From a virus: a stretch of 32,647 nucleotides of DNA. How positions within the stretch are numbered: the first letter of the stretch is position 1; each line of letters starts with the position of its first letter. Under the pieces are notes generated by a model, which was not told where the DNA came from, did not search any database, and worked only from the letters and a program-made list of their open reading frames with translations. Positions 20,994 through 29,759 of this stretch are shown here, one piece after another. The translations under genes were made by a program, and so were the position numbers. The stretch spans positions 1-32,647 of IMG/VR virus record IMGVR_UViG_3300008448_012240; one strand, given 5' to 3'.

Positions 20994-22765
20994 CTTAGTT
21001 TGTAAGAAAGTTCATTAACGGTTATCATATTTGATTCTATCTGCTCTATTGACAGAAGTGGAGACATCTCTTCCAAAGGTGGCGCAAGTATTGCGTCTGC
21101 TACTGGAACTCCTTTAACTTTTGGCACTAAATCCTGTTCTGGATTCATGTGACACTCGTAGATAGCGTAGCCGTCTTGATTGAAAAAATCCTCTAAAGAT
21201 GACGACTTTGAATCGAAGTACGGTATGCCAAAAGCTGTTGCTATTTTCTCAAAACTGGGTAACGTAACGCCAGTATTTGGATCTACTCCCGTATACCTAC
21301 CGTTAAAAAGCATTTTTTGTGTATGCTTAATGAATAGATAGCCTTCGTTGTTGAATACTACTATTTTTATTGGAAGGTTATATCCGACCACCGTTTGTAG
21401 TTCTTGTAGATTCATCATCATGCTTCCGTCTCCGTCTAACAATACTGCTTTCTTTCCGCTTAAAGCTGCGCCTACTGCAGATGGCAACCCGTGTCCCATT
21501 TCTCCCAAACCGTTTGATGCAAAAGCTATTTGATTCTCTTTTATCTTGAAAGCTTGATGAGCGCAAGGTAACGGAGTTCCTTGGCCGATGACTAATATAT
21601 CATCTTTGTGCATCAAGTCAGACAATCTGTTGATCAAGACGTATGAATTATCAAACTCTTTGTCGTCCTCTTTGTGTGTGTCTTCTATTATTGGAAAGTC
21701 TGAATTGTATTTTACGCACCTATCATACCACTCGGAAATATCGTTGTTGTAACTGTGTTCTTGTAGAAGATATGTAATTATGTGTTTTACGTCGGTATGA
21801 ATCTTTACATTGTATCTAATTGGGTGTTTGTTTAATTCATTCTCATCATTGTTCACCATAACTATCTTTGCATTTGGAGCAAAGTTATCTATGTTGTACC
21901 CAGTTTGGGGTAAAGCCAATCTACTTCCGAGTACTATTAATAGATCACAATTCTGTAGTATGAAGTTTGCTCTTCTCTGTCCGTAAAGACCTGGTGTTCC
22001 GAAGTTGTAAGGATGATCATGAGACAACACGTCTATAGCCGACCAAGACAGGAGTACTGGCATTTTGTATGATCTTACTAAATCATCAAATACCTTTTGG
22101 CTTTTTGATGCTTTTATTCCATATCCTCCCAATATCACGGGCCTCTTGGCAGTTTTTAATAAATCTAGCAATTCTCCAACGCTTACAGCTGCTAAATCTG
22201 GTTTTGGTTCTTTAAATACAGTTAGTTCGGATTCGTTGACTGTCGCACTTTGAACGTCGAAAGGCACATCTATCCAAGCAGGTCCATGTCTATCATTTAA
22301 AGCGGTGCTGTACGCTTCATTAAGATCTTTTAGTATATCGTTCTTGTCTAAAACAGTCTTAGCATACTTCGTCACTTTTTTTACCATATCAACCACATCA
22401 AAGCCTTGAGTACCCATCATTCTAAGATCTGCGTGTTCTTTTATATACTTAGTAGATTCTTGTCCAGATATTACTAAGCAGGGAATGGAATCTGCCCAAT
22501 TACTAATGACTCCAGTTATCGCATTGGCAGATCCTGCTCCAGCTGTAACTATAGCAGCAGACAAATTTCCAGTTGCTCTATAATAAGAGCCAGCAGCCAT
22601 GACTGCGGCCTGTTCGTGATGAACATACACGAGTTTTATAAAATCCCCGCCTAGATTTGATATAGAGTCAAATATGTGGGAGTTAGCAGACCCTATTATT
22701 CCAAAGACCACTCTTATATCCCTTTGTATTAGAAAATGTGCTATTAGATCACTAACTTTTACCAT
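20990..22765 (-). CDS. ThDP-dependent enzyme, acetolactate-synthase/YerE type, 591 aa
   Basis: A thiamine-diphosphate enzyme that probably decarboxylates a 2-keto acid and transfers the resulting acyl unit. Three domains: PYR (1-170) with the catalytic Glu E51 in HHEQAA, a central domain (190-340) with the FAD/nucleotide-like LLIVLGSRL, and the PP domain with GDGSMMM at 445-451 and NN at 472-473 (GDG-x25-NN ThDP motif). Full length and intact. Related enzymes in surface-polysaccharide loci (YerE) add acetaldehyde from pyruvate to a 4-keto-3,6-dideoxysugar. The presence of a DdhC-type dehydrase and a 4,6-dehydratase in the same operon makes that role plausible. Acetolactate synthesis for amino acids is less likely here. 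Confidence 0.88.
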   Translation of the reverse strand: MVKVSDLIAHFLIQRDIRVVFGIIGSANSHIFDSISNLGGDFIKLVYVHHEQAAVMAAGSYYRATGNLSAAIVTAGAGSANAITGVISNWADSIPCLVISGQESTKYIKEHADLRMMGTQGFDVVDMVKKVTKYAKTVLDKNDILKDLNEAYSTALNDRHGPAWIDVPFDVQSATVNESELTVFKEPKPDLAAVSVGELLDLLKTAKRPVILGGYGIKASKSQKVFDDLVRSYKMPVLLSWSAIDVLSHDHPYNFGTPGLYGQRRANFILQNCDLLIVLGSRLALPQTGYNIDNFAPNAKIVMVNNDENELNKHPIRYNVKIHTDVKHIITYLLQEHSYNNDISEWYDRCVKYNSDFPIIEDTHKEDDKEFDNSYVLINRLSDLMHKDDILVIGQGTPLPCAHQAFKIKENQIAFASNGLGEMGHGLPSAVGAALSGKKAVLLDGDGSMMMNLQELQTVVGYNLPIKIVVFNNEGYLFIKHTQKMLFNGRYTGVDPNTGVTLPSFEKIATAFGIPYFDSKSSSLEDFFNQDGYAIYECHMNPEQDLVPKVKGVPVADAILAPPLEEMSPLLSIEQIESNMITVNELSYKLR

Positions 22766-23721
22766 ACGAATTTGTTCTTATAGTAATTTACAATATCTTT
22801 TAATTCTGTATCAAATTGTTTTTTGGGTGACCAACCTAAAGATCTGAGTTTATCATCATTTAATGCGTATCTTATGTCTTGTCCTGGTCTATTACAAGAA
22901 AAGTCGATGTACTTTGTATAGTAACTTTCATCTAGTTTCATTTGTTCAAACTCTTCTATAATTTTTACCACAGTATCCATGTTCTTTTGCTCAAACCCGC
23001 CGGCCACGTTATATATCTCTCCAACTTTTCCCCTTTCGATTAACGTAATTACGGCAGCAGCAGTATCTTCAGCGTGTAACCAATTTCTATAGGGTTCTCC
23101 GTTATTATGTAAAGGTATTTTTCTACCTATATTCAAAAACTTTATTGCTTTTGGTATTAGTTTCTCAACATATTGACCCATTCCGTAATTATTTGTGGGT
23201 CTAACAATAATATAAGGAATGTTATGAGTTCTTCCCCAAGCCATAACCAGCATGTCAGCTGCCGCTTTTGTAGCCGAATACGGGTTACTGGGTTTTAGTA
23301 TGTCTGTTTCGTAGTGATCGCCACTTTCTATGTCTCCGTAAACTTCGTCAGTGCTAAAGTGTATCAATACAGGTTTTTTTCCGTTTTCGCTTCTATAGTT
23401 TTTTATTAACTCGAGAAGATTGTGTACACCATCTATGTTTGATTTCACAAACTCTAAGCTGCTCATTATTGAATTTCCTACGTGCGTTTCAGCCGCTGTG
23501 TTTATTATGTAATCGCAATCGTAAAGAAACGTTAATTCATTTATATCACAATGCACAAAAGAAAAGTTTTTGTTTTTCTTAAATTCAGTTAGCAAATCTC
23601 TATTCGCAGCGTAAGTTATTTTATCAACGCCTTTAACGTACCAACCAAGCTCTAAACACTTCCTCGTTACGTAAGATCCGATGAAACCCAAACAACCTGT
23701 AACATATACTATTTTTTTCAT
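22759..23721 (-). CDS. NDP-glucose 4,6-dehydratase (RmlB/RfbG type), 320 aa
   Basis: Converts NDP-glucose to NDP-4-keto-6-deoxyglucose, the branch point for deoxysugars. Rossmann motif G9-CLGFIG; catalytic region HFSTDEVYG (T124, D125, E126) and Y148-xxx-K152 in NPYSATKAAADM. RPTNNYGMGQYVEKLIPKAI and PYRNWLHAEDTAAAV are typical RmlB segments, and the C-terminus NRPGQDIRYALNDDKLRSLG matches too. Sequence is nearer RmlB (dTDP) than CDP-glucose dehydratase, so the nucleotide is uncertain. No RmlA, RmlC or RmlD is visible. Overlaps both neighbours by 4-7 bases. Confidence 0.92.
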   Translation of the reverse strand: MKKIVYVTGCLGFIGSYVTRKCLELGWYVKGVDKITYAANRDLLTEFKKNKNFSFVHCDINELTFLYDCDYIINTAAETHVGNSIMSSLEFVKSNIDGVHNLLELIKNYRSENGKKPVLIHFSTDEVYGDIESGDHYETDILKPSNPYSATKAAADMLVMAWGRTHNIPYIIVRPTNNYGMGQYVEKLIPKAIKFLNIGRKIPLHNNGEPYRNWLHAEDTAAAVITLIERGKVGEIYNVAGGFEQKNMDTVVKIIEEFEQMKLDESYYTKYIDFSCNRPGQDIRYALNDDKLRSLGWSPKKQFDTELKDIVNYYKNKFVW

Positions 23722-25367
23722 ATTAAGTCTTTTATGTATTTATTATATATCTTATCATTATCGTATCTATATTTTAAAGCCAATTCGTAGTTCTCCTCTA
23801 TAATTGTTTTGTCTATATCATAACCTCTGTTTCTTATTGTTTTTAATACTTCTAAAAGCTCTTCATGCGTATCAAAAGTAATTATTCCTTTTTCATTAAA
23901 AAAATCTGAAATGTTTGTACATCCTCTATAGATTGGAATAGTGCCTGTTAAAAAGCAATCCAATATCTTTTCAGTAAAATAGTTTTTATATATACCATTT
24001 TCTATAGCAATAGAATACTTATAATCTTTTAAACCAATTAATTTTCCATTTATTGGGTTATAGCCCATTCCATACACATCTACAGTAGAATCGTTTGCTA
24101 ATATTAACTCAACACAAGAAACTCGAAATCTGTGACCTTCTGTAAAAGTTTTGTTTGAACTTATTATAGATACGCCTTTACTTTTATCATATATTGAATA
24201 TAGACTTGTGTCTGAAAGTGTAGGATATTCTCTCGTATGTACGCTTTTGTTTAACACACACTCGTATCCTCCATTTCTAAATACTGCATTTGGTAATGTC
24301 AGCAGTATTTCGTCATAAGTGAGTATACGATCAAACATCTTATAATTTTTGTATACAATATCGTAAACTCTCTGTTGTTCGAACAAGTATGGAGGCTCGT
24401 GTATGTCAGCTATCACCGGACACTTCTTATCTATGCTTATTTGCCCTTCGACATACTTAATAATCTCCATATCTGGGATTATTACCGCATCAAACTCTCC
24501 TTCGTGAAGATTATATACGTAGGTAAAGTCTTTTGGTATGTCGTTATTTTCTCTACTTCCACCAATAGCGTTTATCTGAGGTAATTTTTCTCCAGTTAGG
24601 CCTTCTTTGTAGTGTTTTTTGTTTCTGATTTCAATTTCATATTTCATGTTATCTTCAGACTCTCTGTGCCTAGTTCTTATTTGACACTGTTCGCTTGCGT
24701 TCCAAACGTAGGTTGGAAAATCAACAACGCCTATCTTTTCTTTTGGACACATTTCTAAACAGGGATAAGCAACCGCTAAATCTGGCGCATGATAGAACCA
24801 CTTGTTATTGTATGTTGATTTTATGTCATTAAGATCTATACTTTTTGGTAAAAATCCTCTAAAAGTTAGTAAGTGACTAGCTCTCCACACATCTCTCCTA
24901 TATAGTTTAAACTGATGCACAAAGTCTGGATATGGTGTGTTTTGTGGATTAGCTTTTGTAACATTTTCCGATCCATCATATACATAAAACTCTCCGTATG
25001 TCATCCAAACATCGTGTTTATTGTAGTAGTTGTTTAAATTTTCTAACACGTGTTCATCTATTAACCAATCATCTCCACACATAGATACGCATATTTCATC
25101 GTCTTCTAGTGATTCGTAAAACCTAACGTAATTATATATCGCTCCTCCATCAGCTCCAAGATTTATTTCATTTCTTATGAGATTAAACCTATTATCATTT
25201 TTTATAAGATCAGAAACTATTGAATTTGTGTTGTCTGTAGAGCAGTCGTCTACATAAACTACACTAAAATTTTTATAAGTTTGATTAAGCACACTAGCTA
25301 TATTGTAATACGCCCAATCTTCGTTGTTATAAGATGCAATTATTATTTTGAACTTATTTTGTTTCAT
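23718..25367 (-). CDS. Bifunctional glycosyltransferase: GT2 fused to GT10-like
   Basis: 549 aa with two catalytic domains. Residues about 1-250 are GT2: IIIASYNNEDWAYYNIASVL, VVYVDDCSTDNT, VSMCGDDWLID, then a CPKEKIGVVDFPTYVWNAS segment. Residues about 300-549 resemble GT10 (fucosyltransferase-like): RVSCVELILANDSTVDVYGM, then YKYSIAIENGIYKNYFTEKI (about 455-475), CFLTGTIPIYRG and a DTHEELLEVL tail. GT10 enzymes usually use GDP-fucose or related sugars. A GT2-GT10 fusion would add two sugars in succession. I do not recall it as a standard pair. Located directly downstream of the GT34-like gene. Confidence 0.83.
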   Translation of the reverse strand: MKQNKFKIIIASYNNEDWAYYNIASVLNQTYKNFSVVYVDDCSTDNTNSIVSDLIKNDNRFNLIRNEINLGADGGAIYNYVRFYESLEDDEICVSMCGDDWLIDEHVLENLNNYYNKHDVWMTYGEFYVYDGSENVTKANPQNTPYPDFVHQFKLYRRDVWRASHLLTFRGFLPKSIDLNDIKSTYNNKWFYHAPDLAVAYPCLEMCPKEKIGVVDFPTYVWNASEQCQIRTRHRESEDNMKYEIEIRNKKHYKEGLTGEKLPQINAIGGSRENNDIPKDFTYVYNLHEGEFDAVIIPDMEIIKYVEGQISIDKKCPVIADIHEPPYLFEQQRVYDIVYKNYKMFDRILTYDEILLTLPNAVFRNGGYECVLNKSVHTREYPTLSDTSLYSIYDKSKGVSIISSNKTFTEGHRFRVSCVELILANDSTVDVYGMGYNPINGKLIGLKDYKYSIAIENGIYKNYFTEKILDCFLTGTIPIYRGCTNISDFFNEKGIITFDTHEELLEVLKTIRNRGYDIDKTIIEENYELALKYRYDNDKIYNKYIKDLI

Positions 25368-25368
25368 A

Positions 25369-26100
25369 TTACAAATAATCTTTAAACTCGTTTTGCAGTA
25401 AATCTATTCTGTCAGCAGTGTTACATCCAGTTAAGTGAGCAAGAAAGCAATCTTTATTCCATGGAGAAGGTATACTGAATCGTCTATTTGGGCCAGTTCT
25501 ATTCGGATCTGCTTGCCATACGCTAGTTCTTGTTATAAACTCGGGTACTGCGTTTAAGTATTTGTGTTCTAATAGTCCATAATGTCTTCTAAGTGGGGTG
25601 TTATTGTGTATTACATTTAAACACGTTTGATCAGCACCATGATCATTTAAGAAGTGTTTACTATATTCTATAAACGTACTATACAACTCTTGAACGTGTT
25701 CTGTTGATTTTATTATAAAATTACCGGCACTGAATCCAACATGACCAGTACTACCGTCCATAGCTACTGGCCAATCATAAGAAAAATATATGGTATGTTC
25801 ATCATTTATAAAATCATCTATTGTAAAATTATCGTTTGTTATAACAGAATCTCCATCAATCCACATGACTACGTCGTAGTGCTCTAGCATTTGAAATGCG
25901 TGTATGGTACGAGCAAATCCTAAACCAATCGGGTTTTTACTATCTACTCCTATATCTGGAAATGATCTAAAGGATCTAAGCACATTAAAATCGTATCCGT
26001 GTTTTTGAGTATACCTTAATTTAGAAGGTATCGTAAGATCTAGCACGGAGTGCATTGCTTCGTCACAACCGGTAATTACCAATACGTGTTTGTTATTCAT
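25369..26100 (-). CDS. Glycosyltransferase, GMA12/MNN10 (GT34)-like, 243 aa
   Basis: A GT-A enzyme likely using a nucleotide-activated hexose. HVLVITGCDEAMHSVLDLTI at the N-terminus, VVMWIDGDSVITND near residue 78 (the D-G-D metal motif), SAGNFIIKS, HGADQTCLNVIH and LAHLTGCN near residue 224 match the GMA12/MNN10 layout known from fungi and plants and from some phages and bacteria. Overlaps the upstream GT gene by 8 bases. Confidence 0.8.
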   Translation of the reverse strand: MNNKHVLVITGCDEAMHSVLDLTIPSKLRYTQKHGYDFNVLRSFRSFPDIGVDSKNPIGLGFARTIHAFQMLEHYDVVMWIDGDSVITNDNFTIDDFINDEHTIYFSYDWPVAMDGSTGHVGFSAGNFIIKSTEHVQELYSTFIEYSKHFLNDHGADQTCLNVIHNNTPLRRHYGLLEHKYLNAVPEFITRTSVWQADPNRTGPNRRFSIPSPWNKDCFLAHLTGCNTADRIDLLQNEFKDYL

Positions 26101-27076
26101 ATAATATATCTTTAAGTCTGTTATTAAAATGTTCTAAACTATAGTGTCTTTCATAGTTAGTTCTAGCTAAATTAGAACAGTACTCATAGAATGCACTGTC
26201 TTGTTTTAATTTATTTGCCAAAGATCTAGCTTTTTGTACATCGTTGACATTTACAGCTAAATCTGGGTGGCATAATCTCTGTGTATCTACCTCTTCGTTT
26301 CCTATGCATGGTATACCAAAGTACGCACAGTTTAACCCGAACGTACCTGCTGCTGCTGTAGGCATCAGGTGTACTGCATATTTAAAAGAACTTAATTGCG
26401 TCATCCAGTCAGTCCACATCACTCTTGGGAGCAGATTTACTAATTGACTCTCTCCGTCCCTAGTTGCGTGGGAAGTTTGACCCCAAATTGGCAATTCAAA
26501 TTCTTGTGCTACTATATAACTTTCGAATCCACCGTACCATCTAGCAAAGTTTCCTCCTATTATTACTTTGTCTTCTTTTGTTGGATTGATATTCTTGATT
26601 GTGTCGTGAATCATTAATGAAGGTAGTACATTCACGGATTTATCATGAGAAAACAAACCTTTATAGTAGGCTATGTCTGATTCATTATGTGCAAATATGG
26701 AATCGCACTCTAAAAGCATATTGTAAAAAGCTATCTGATCTGCTAATTCATAATCGTCGAATAACCAGTGTGGGCCCTCTTGAACATAGTGAACTTTCTT
26801 ATTGTTAGATTTTAATATCTCTATAAAGTTGGATTGTAAAATAGCACTTATTGGATTTTGTTTATCTACTAACTTTCCGCCTACAGCATTAAGATATACT
26901 TCCCCTTTTGGGAATATCACTAAAACATGATCGTATCCTTTAATCTCTTGATAATACCCCAAATACCTGTGGTCTGCGTTAAGCGCAAACATCCAAGCGA
27001 ACTCGGTTCTCATGTTTGAATGATTAGAAGGCACTTTACCTTCAAATCCCATTTCAGTTACAAAAGCTATTTTCAT
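26093..27076 (-). CDS. Glycosyltransferase, GT-B-like, 327 aa
   Basis: The C-terminal half has the GT-B nucleotide-sugar region: VIIGGNFARWYGG near residue 172, YAVHLMPTAAAGTFGLNCAY then FGIPCIGNEEVDTQRL, and LAVNVNDVQKARSLANKLKQ. The N-terminal half (KIAFVTEMGFEGK ... HYVQEGPHWLFDDYELADQI) is the acceptor-side Rossmann domain. Donor and acceptor unknown. Starts 4 bases into the stop of the dehydrase gene (ATGA), so the two are coupled. Confidence 0.78.
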   Translation of the reverse strand: MKIAFVTEMGFEGKVPSNHSNMRTEFAWMFALNADHRYLGYYQEIKGYDHVLVIFPKGEVYLNAVGGKLVDKQNPISAILQSNFIEILKSNNKKVHYVQEGPHWLFDDYELADQIAFYNMLLECDSIFAHNESDIAYYKGLFSHDKSVNVLPSLMIHDTIKNINPTKEDKVIIGGNFARWYGGFESYIVAQEFELPIWGQTSHATRDGESQLVNLLPRVMWTDWMTQLSSFKYAVHLMPTAAAGTFGLNCAYFGIPCIGNEEVDTQRLCHPDLAVNVNDVQKARSLANKLKQDSAFYEYCSNLARTNYERHYSLEHFNNRLKDILYE

Positions 27077-28395
27077 AGTTGAGACACAAACTTGTCTAAT
27101 ATCGTTTCAATGTAATCTGTTTTCTCTTTATTTATAACAGGACTCGTTCCTAAAAAGAATGTATCTGTTGTAACTTTTCTAGCTATTGGAAAGTTTTCAA
27201 CAACTTCTTTAGGGTCCATAAGACCTTGATAAGCGGGTTGTAGCATTATGTTTCCAGCAAAGTAAGGTCGTGTCTGTATTTTATTAGCTTCAAAGAACTG
27301 ACATATGTCTGACCTTTTGAAAGGCGCATCGTCTCTCAGAGTTATTGGAAATGCAAACCAATCTACATCTGCTCCAGGCTGTGCTTCGTGCAAATGAAAA
27401 AACTGTTCGTACTTCTTAAATGCTTTGAACAGGTTTTTATAGTTCTCTCTACGCTTCTGTCCAATCTCTTCTAACTTATCCATCTGAACCAAACCCATGG
27501 CAGCTTGTAGTTCTATGGGCTTTAAGTTATAACCGATCTCTTCGTAAACATACTTGTGATCAAATAAATCGTTTGGTAAAGAGGGTAGCCAATTATTGAA
27601 TCTACACCCACAAGATCCTTTTTCCAATAGGTTTTGTTTACCGATACAGTAACACCCTCTTCCCCATTCTCTAAAACTACGTATAATCCTTTCTGTATTT
27701 TGATCTTTACATGCTACGAATCCGCCTTCGGCCATTGTGATGTGGTGAGCTGGATAGAAGGAACAACTTGCTAATTCTCCAAAAGATCCTAAGGGTTTTC
27801 CTTCATAATAAGATCCTAAAGCATCGCAACAGTCTTCTAGTAAAATTAGCTGATGCTTTTCTACAATCTCCATAAGCCTCTTCATGTTGGGCGGATTTCC
27901 CAAAACATGGGCAAAAGTTATGACCTTTGCATCTGGATTTTCTTCACAGATCTTTTCTACGTGATCCAGATCGAGGTTTAGTGTGTCTAATTCAATATCT
28001 ACGAATAGCGGTGTAAACCCAACTTGAAGTATAGGGTTGATTGTGGTTGGGAATCCAGCTATAGGTGTAATTACCTTTGTGCCTTTGGGTAGATTTAAGC
28101 CTCTTTTTGAAGTTAAAGCCAACATCATAAGAAGATTAGCACTTGAGCCTGAATTAGCTAGTAAACCGTAATCTTTACCGAACTTTCTTGGAAACTTTGT
28201 TTCGAACTTATTTGCTTCTGCACCCAATACCAACCATTCAGTTAATAAGCTTTTAACAGCAGCTACGTACTCTTGAGAATCAAAGTACGGACCAGCGTAT
28301 TGAACCCAATCTTGACCAGCTTTCCAAGTTTTATCAGAGTGTTTTTGTTTTATGTACTCTGCAACTAATTCAAGTATTTGTTTTTCTGTAACCAT
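27073..28395 (-). CDS. [2Fe-2S] PLP-dependent 3-dehydrase (E1, DdhC/RfbH type), 440 aa
   Basis: Removes the C3 hydroxyl of an NDP-4-keto-6-deoxyhexose in 3,6-dideoxysugar synthesis. Fold type I aminotransferase-like, with EDCCDALGSYYEGKPLGSFG and FYPAHHITMAEGG, where His (217/218) replaces the PLP lysine, the hallmark of E1. Cysteines C190-x57-C248-x1-C250 reproduce the cluster spacing published for Yersinia E1; the fourth is C262 or C264, a few residues later than usual. EIGYNLKPIELQAAMGLVQM is also conserved. E1 needs an E3 ferredoxin-type reductase, which is not seen in the window; the LdpA-like protein or a host reductase may serve. Confidence 0.92.
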   Translation of the reverse strand: MVTEKQILELVAEYIKQKHSDKTWKAGQDWVQYAGPYFDSQEYVAAVKSLLTEWLVLGAEANKFETKFPRKFGKDYGLLANSGSSANLLMMLALTSKRGLNLPKGTKVITPIAGFPTTINPILQVGFTPLFVDIELDTLNLDLDHVEKICEENPDAKVITFAHVLGNPPNMKRLMEIVEKHQLILLEDCCDALGSYYEGKPLGSFGELASCSFYPAHHITMAEGGFVACKDQNTERIIRSFREWGRGCYCIGKQNLLEKGSCGCRFNNWLPSLPNDLFDHKYVYEEIGYNLKPIELQAAMGLVQMDKLEEIGQKRRENYKNLFKAFKKYEQFFHLHEAQPGADVDWFAFPITLRDDAPFKRSDICQFFEANKIQTRPYFAGNIMLQPAYQGLMDPKEVVENFPIARKVTTDTFFLGTSPVINKEKTDYIETILDKFVSQL

Positions 28396-28404
28396 TTTCT
28401 TTTT

Positions 28405-28659
28405 TTATAGACTGTTTAAATCTAAATCAGAATTATTCATTTTAACAATTAAATCTACGAGTGTAGATATTTGCGTACTTTTTATGATGCTGTTATCTTC
28501 AGTATTATCCCAATACTGATTATATTTGTCTCTGTGTATGGCATTCCAAAGATTATTCATTGGATTGTAGTGAAATACCCAATTAAATAAACACTCATTG
28601 GTTTTTGACTCAGGGTATACACCTTCGTAATCTTGGTATGTTTCTTGATTTTTTTTCAT
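28405..28659 (-). CDS. Hypothetical 84-aa protein in the glycan island
   Basis: Function not recognised. Rich in Asn, Tyr and Trp (FNWVFHYNPMNNLWNAIHRD, YNQYWDNTED), acidic and soluble. The NPMNNLWNAIHRD segment recalls small phage proteins that accompany glycosyltransferases. It lies between the GT2 and the E1 dehydrase, coupled by ATGA to the GT2 gene, and may be a cofactor or specificity subunit. Confidence 0.6.
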   Translation of the reverse strand: MKKNQETYQDYEGVYPESKTNECLFNWVFHYNPMNNLWNAIHRDKYNQYWDNTEDNSIIKSTQISTLVDLIVKMNNSDLDLNSL

Positions 28660-29297
28660 ATAGTGCTATATAACTGATTTTGTTTTTCTTGCGTTATTAT
28701 GTCTTTATCGTGATGTAAACACCAATCTAAATTATCTATGGGTAATTGAGTTATAGTTTCAAAACCGACTATTTTTTCGTGTACTTTACCTTGCCATTTT
28801 ATAGCCTCTTTGTTCTTTACTATCCTACCTTGGAAATCTGGCCAGTTTATTAGTCCGCTTTCTAATCTCCAACCCCATTTTATAATGTGCTCTTGTGTGA
28901 TTCCTTTTACTGTGTTAGCCCTAGGAACTACTATTAAATCTATTTCATTTTCCTCTAATATAGAAGGTAAATACTCGAGTAAATTTTCTGAAACTGTTTC
29001 ATCTGCATCTAAAAAAAAGATATAGTTCTTTGTGCAGTGATTTTTTATGTTATTTTTGAACTGAGCAAAATCACCGGATAAAGAGTGCTTTATCACTTTT
29101 ATGACACCTTTATGTTCTTTTTCGTAGAACTCTAATAGCTTTTGGGTAGATTTGTATTCTTGACTTTCGTCTCCTGGAGTATCTTGTTGCACAATTATCT
29201 CGTCCTCGTATCTAATGCATAGAAGCAGTTGGTCAAGCAATCTCCTGAGCTCATTCAGTTCGTTATGGCACGTTATGGCATAAGATATTGTTTTCAT
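28656..29297 (-). CDS. Glycosyltransferase GT2, 213 aa
   Basis: A compact GT2 enzyme: SYAITCHNELNELRRLLDQL at the N-terminus, DEIIVQQDTPGDES, IKNHCTKNYIFFLDADETVS with the DAD metal motif at about residue 97, and a C-terminal WGWRLESGLINWPDFQGRIV then WQGKVHEKIVG, which is typical of SunS/WaaE-like transferases. WaaE and relatives add glucose or heptose to LPS core. Donor here unknown. Confidence 0.85.
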   Translation of the reverse strand: MKTISYAITCHNELNELRRLLDQLLLCIRYEDEIIVQQDTPGDESQEYKSTQKLLEFYEKEHKGVIKVIKHSLSGDFAQFKNNIKNHCTKNYIFFLDADETVSENLLEYLPSILEENEIDLIVVPRANTVKGITQEHIIKWGWRLESGLINWPDFQGRIVKNKEAIKWQGKVHEKIVGFETITQLPIDNLDWCLHHDKDIITQEKQNQLYSTI

Positions 29298-29306
29298 ATA
29301 GCGTAA

Positions 29307-29759
29307 TTAAAATTCAATCCCCACATACTCAAGAGCGCTAAGGTAATCATTTCCGAAATCTGTTAAACTGCTGGCATCAGACTTATGCGTTTTTCCTTTA
29401 AACACGGGTTTTTGCTTTTCTTCTTCGGTTAAAAGAACATTCTTTATAGCGGACCACCTTGCGTTTTCTTTACTAGAACCGTTCATGAAAACTGTACCAC
29501 GCTCTTGAATATTTACTACAGAAGGGTACCAAACTCTGCCTTCAGCATCCAGTCTTTTCATGTCTTTATACAATTCAGGCAGTTGTTCTTCGTAACCTTC
29601 AAAGTCAAATTCTCCATCTTTCATAAGATCGTTAGTCTGGTATCCGCATCCTAAACATAGATACGTGTTGTGATATTCGTTTATCTTTATAGAATAACAA
29701 CCAGCTTTTTCTCCGCAAAGTGGGCAATCTATCAAATTATCGTTATTTGGATTAGTCAT
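29307..29759 (-). CDS. Zinc-ribbon protein, 150 aa
   Basis: N-terminal CPLCGEKAGCYSI...TYLCLGCGYQTND gives a CxxC/CxxC zinc ribbon over residues about 12-41. The rest (WYPSVVNIQERGTVFMNGSS, SALEYVGIEF) matches phage proteins of unknown function I have seen in large aquatic phages. It is unlike the enzyme genes around it and may be a conserved phage gene into whose neighbourhood the glycan genes were inserted. Confidence 0.7.
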   Translation of the reverse strand: MTNPNNDNLIDCPLCGEKAGCYSIKINEYHNTYLCLGCGYQTNDLMKDGEFDFEGYEEQLPELYKDMKRLDAEGRVWYPSVVNIQERGTVFMNGSSKENARWSAIKNVLLTEEEKQKPVFKGKTHKSDASSLTDFGNDYLSALEYVGIEF

